A stretch of DNA of 5,787 nt from Streptosporangiaceae bacterium (GTDB lineage Bacteria; Actinomycetota; Actinomycetes; Streptosporangiales; Streptosporangiaceae), in NCBI GenBank assembly GCA_030052355.1, contig JASIGS010000599.1, positions 1 to 5,787 of the forward strand. The letters are read 5' to 3'. The notes under the pieces were generated by a model. That model saw nothing but the letters and a program-made list of their open reading frames with translations, was not told the origin of the DNA and ran no database searches. The position numbers and the translations under genes are program-made. This document shows positions 5,028 to 5,787 of the stretch, piece after piece (positions within the stretch are counted from its first letter, which is position 1; every line of letters begins with the position of its first letter).

Positions 5028-5787
5028 ATGAGTAACCAGATCGCGGCCGTCGAGGCCTACGAGAGGGCCCTCACCGACCCCGGTGACGATGCCACCCGGG
5101 CCGTCACCGCAGTGCTGGCCGACGACGTGGTCGTGCAGACCAACTTCGGCAAGGCCGTCGGCGTACCGGAGGCGGTCGCGCTCCTGCGGGAGCCACGCAC
5201 CGCCGCGGCGCTCGCGGCCGGAGCCCACTGGTCGGCGCCCTCGGCAGACGGTAGCCGCGTGGTAGTCACAGCGCGGCTGCCGGACACGGCGCCGTCTGGC
5301 GGGGTGGAGTTAGTGTTCGAGTTCAGCGGGGACAAGATCGCCAGGGTCGAGCAGCAGACGCTGCCCGCGGCCCCGCCACCGCCCGTCCCGCTGCGGCTCA
5401 CCGACGCCATCAAGGCCGCGGTCAACGGCGCGCTGGACAACTCCACGCCGATGCTGATCGGCTATCGCGACGACGCCGACCAGATCCACCTGTCGTTCCG
5501 TGGCACCATCCAGTCGCACGGCGACGAGCGGCTGGCGCTGTGGGCGCGCGACGCCGGAGGTGGGCTGCCACGCAACATAGCCGCCCGGCCACAGGTCACG
5601 CTGTTCTACCACGACCCGGCCAGACGCACGACCTACAGCTTCTACGGGCGGGCCAGGGTCGAGGACGACCCGGCTGCGCGGGCCGGGATCTTCGAGAACT
5701 CCCACCCGCGTGAGCAGCAGATGGATTTCCGCCGCCGCGGCGTCGCCATTGTCGTCGACCTCGACAGGGTCGAGGGCAGGGACGCTG
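5028..5787 (+). CDS. NTF2-like / PNPOx-like two-domain protein (3' end outside window)
   Basis: A reading frame open to the window end, with 253 codons visible. Residues 1-112 look like an NTF2/SnoaL-type cone domain: a helix with VEAYERAL (8-15), VTAVLADDVVVQTNFG (26-41), and a final strand VELVFEFSGDKIARVEQQ (93-110). A short Pro-rich linker (113-121) joins it to a split-barrel domain of the pyridoxamine-phosphate-oxidase type: IHLSFRGTIQSHGDERLALWARD (153-175, first 20 residues diagnostic), NIAARPQVTLFYHDP (183-197), YSFYGRARVEDDP (203-215) and GVAIVVDLDRVEG (238-250). Such barrels bind FMN, F420 or heme and often act as small reductases. The NTF2 fold may hold a substrate or a partner. 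The start ATG follows the MDR stop by five bases with only a weak GGAG (5012-5015), suggesting translational coupling. A TTA leucine codon (5310-5312) is unusual here. Cofactor and substrate are unknown. Confidence 0.85.
   Translation, partial: MSNQIAAVEAYERALTDPGDDATRAVTAVLADDVVVQTNFGKAVGVPEAVALLREPRTAAALAAGAHWSAPSADGSRVVVTARLPDTAPSGGVELVFEFSGDKIARVEQQTLPAAPPPPVPLRLTDAIKAAVNGALDNSTPMLIGYRDDADQIHLSFRGTIQSHGDERLALWARDAGGGLPRNIAARPQVTLFYHDPARRTTYSFYGRARVEDDPAARAGIFENSHPREQQMDFRRRGVAIVVDLDRVEGRDA

Overview
The window is GC-rich (roughly two-thirds G+C or more by eye) with strongly GC-biased third codon positions, GTG/TTG starts and a Pro/Gly-rich membrane-anchored HtrA-type protease. This points to an actinomycete (Actinomycetota). 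I cannot place it to genus. No mobile element, CRISPR array, tRNA or rRNA is visible, and this looks like ordinary chromosomal sequence.

Layout: (1) 1-735 (+) is the C-terminal 60% or so of a bacterial cytochrome P450 whose N-terminus lies before the window. (2) 744-1430 (-) is a DedA/SNARE-associated-family membrane protein that converges on the P450 with an 8-base gap. A strong GC-rich hairpin inside its 3' end (774-804) may stop P450 transcription. (3) 1538-2923 (-) is a trypsin-like serine protease with a PDZ domain, resembling mycobacterial PepA/Mtb32A. It is anchored by an N-terminal membrane segment and carries an unusual Gln/Glu- and Gly-Phe-rich insertion in the PDZ region. DedA lies 107 bases downstream on the same strand. 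(4) 2924-3122 is a divergent intergenic region with an AT-rich island (likely promoters) and a candidate operator. (5) 3123-5787 (+) is a tight three-gene run: an atypical SDR (NAD(P)-binding epimerase/dehydratase-like), a zinc-free MDR/quinone-oxidoreductase-like protein, and an NTF2-like/PNPOx-like two-domain protein that runs off the window end.

The three rightward genes overlap or abut (11-base overlap, then a 5-base gap) and are very probably one transcript. All three resemble redox or small-molecule-modifying enzymes (NAD(P)H-, NADPH- and flavin/F420-type folds), so a shared role in reductive metabolism or detoxification of a small molecule is plausible, but the substrate cannot be read from sequence. 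The protease and DedA genes look like envelope maintenance functions. The P450 is a separate unit with no ferredoxin gene downstream.

I see no clear case for a wholly new system. The points most worth checking are the PDZ-loop insertion with its two lone cysteines, the NTF2-PNPOx fusion, the SDR without its Tyr-Lys catalytic pair, and the candidate operator upstream of the redox operon.
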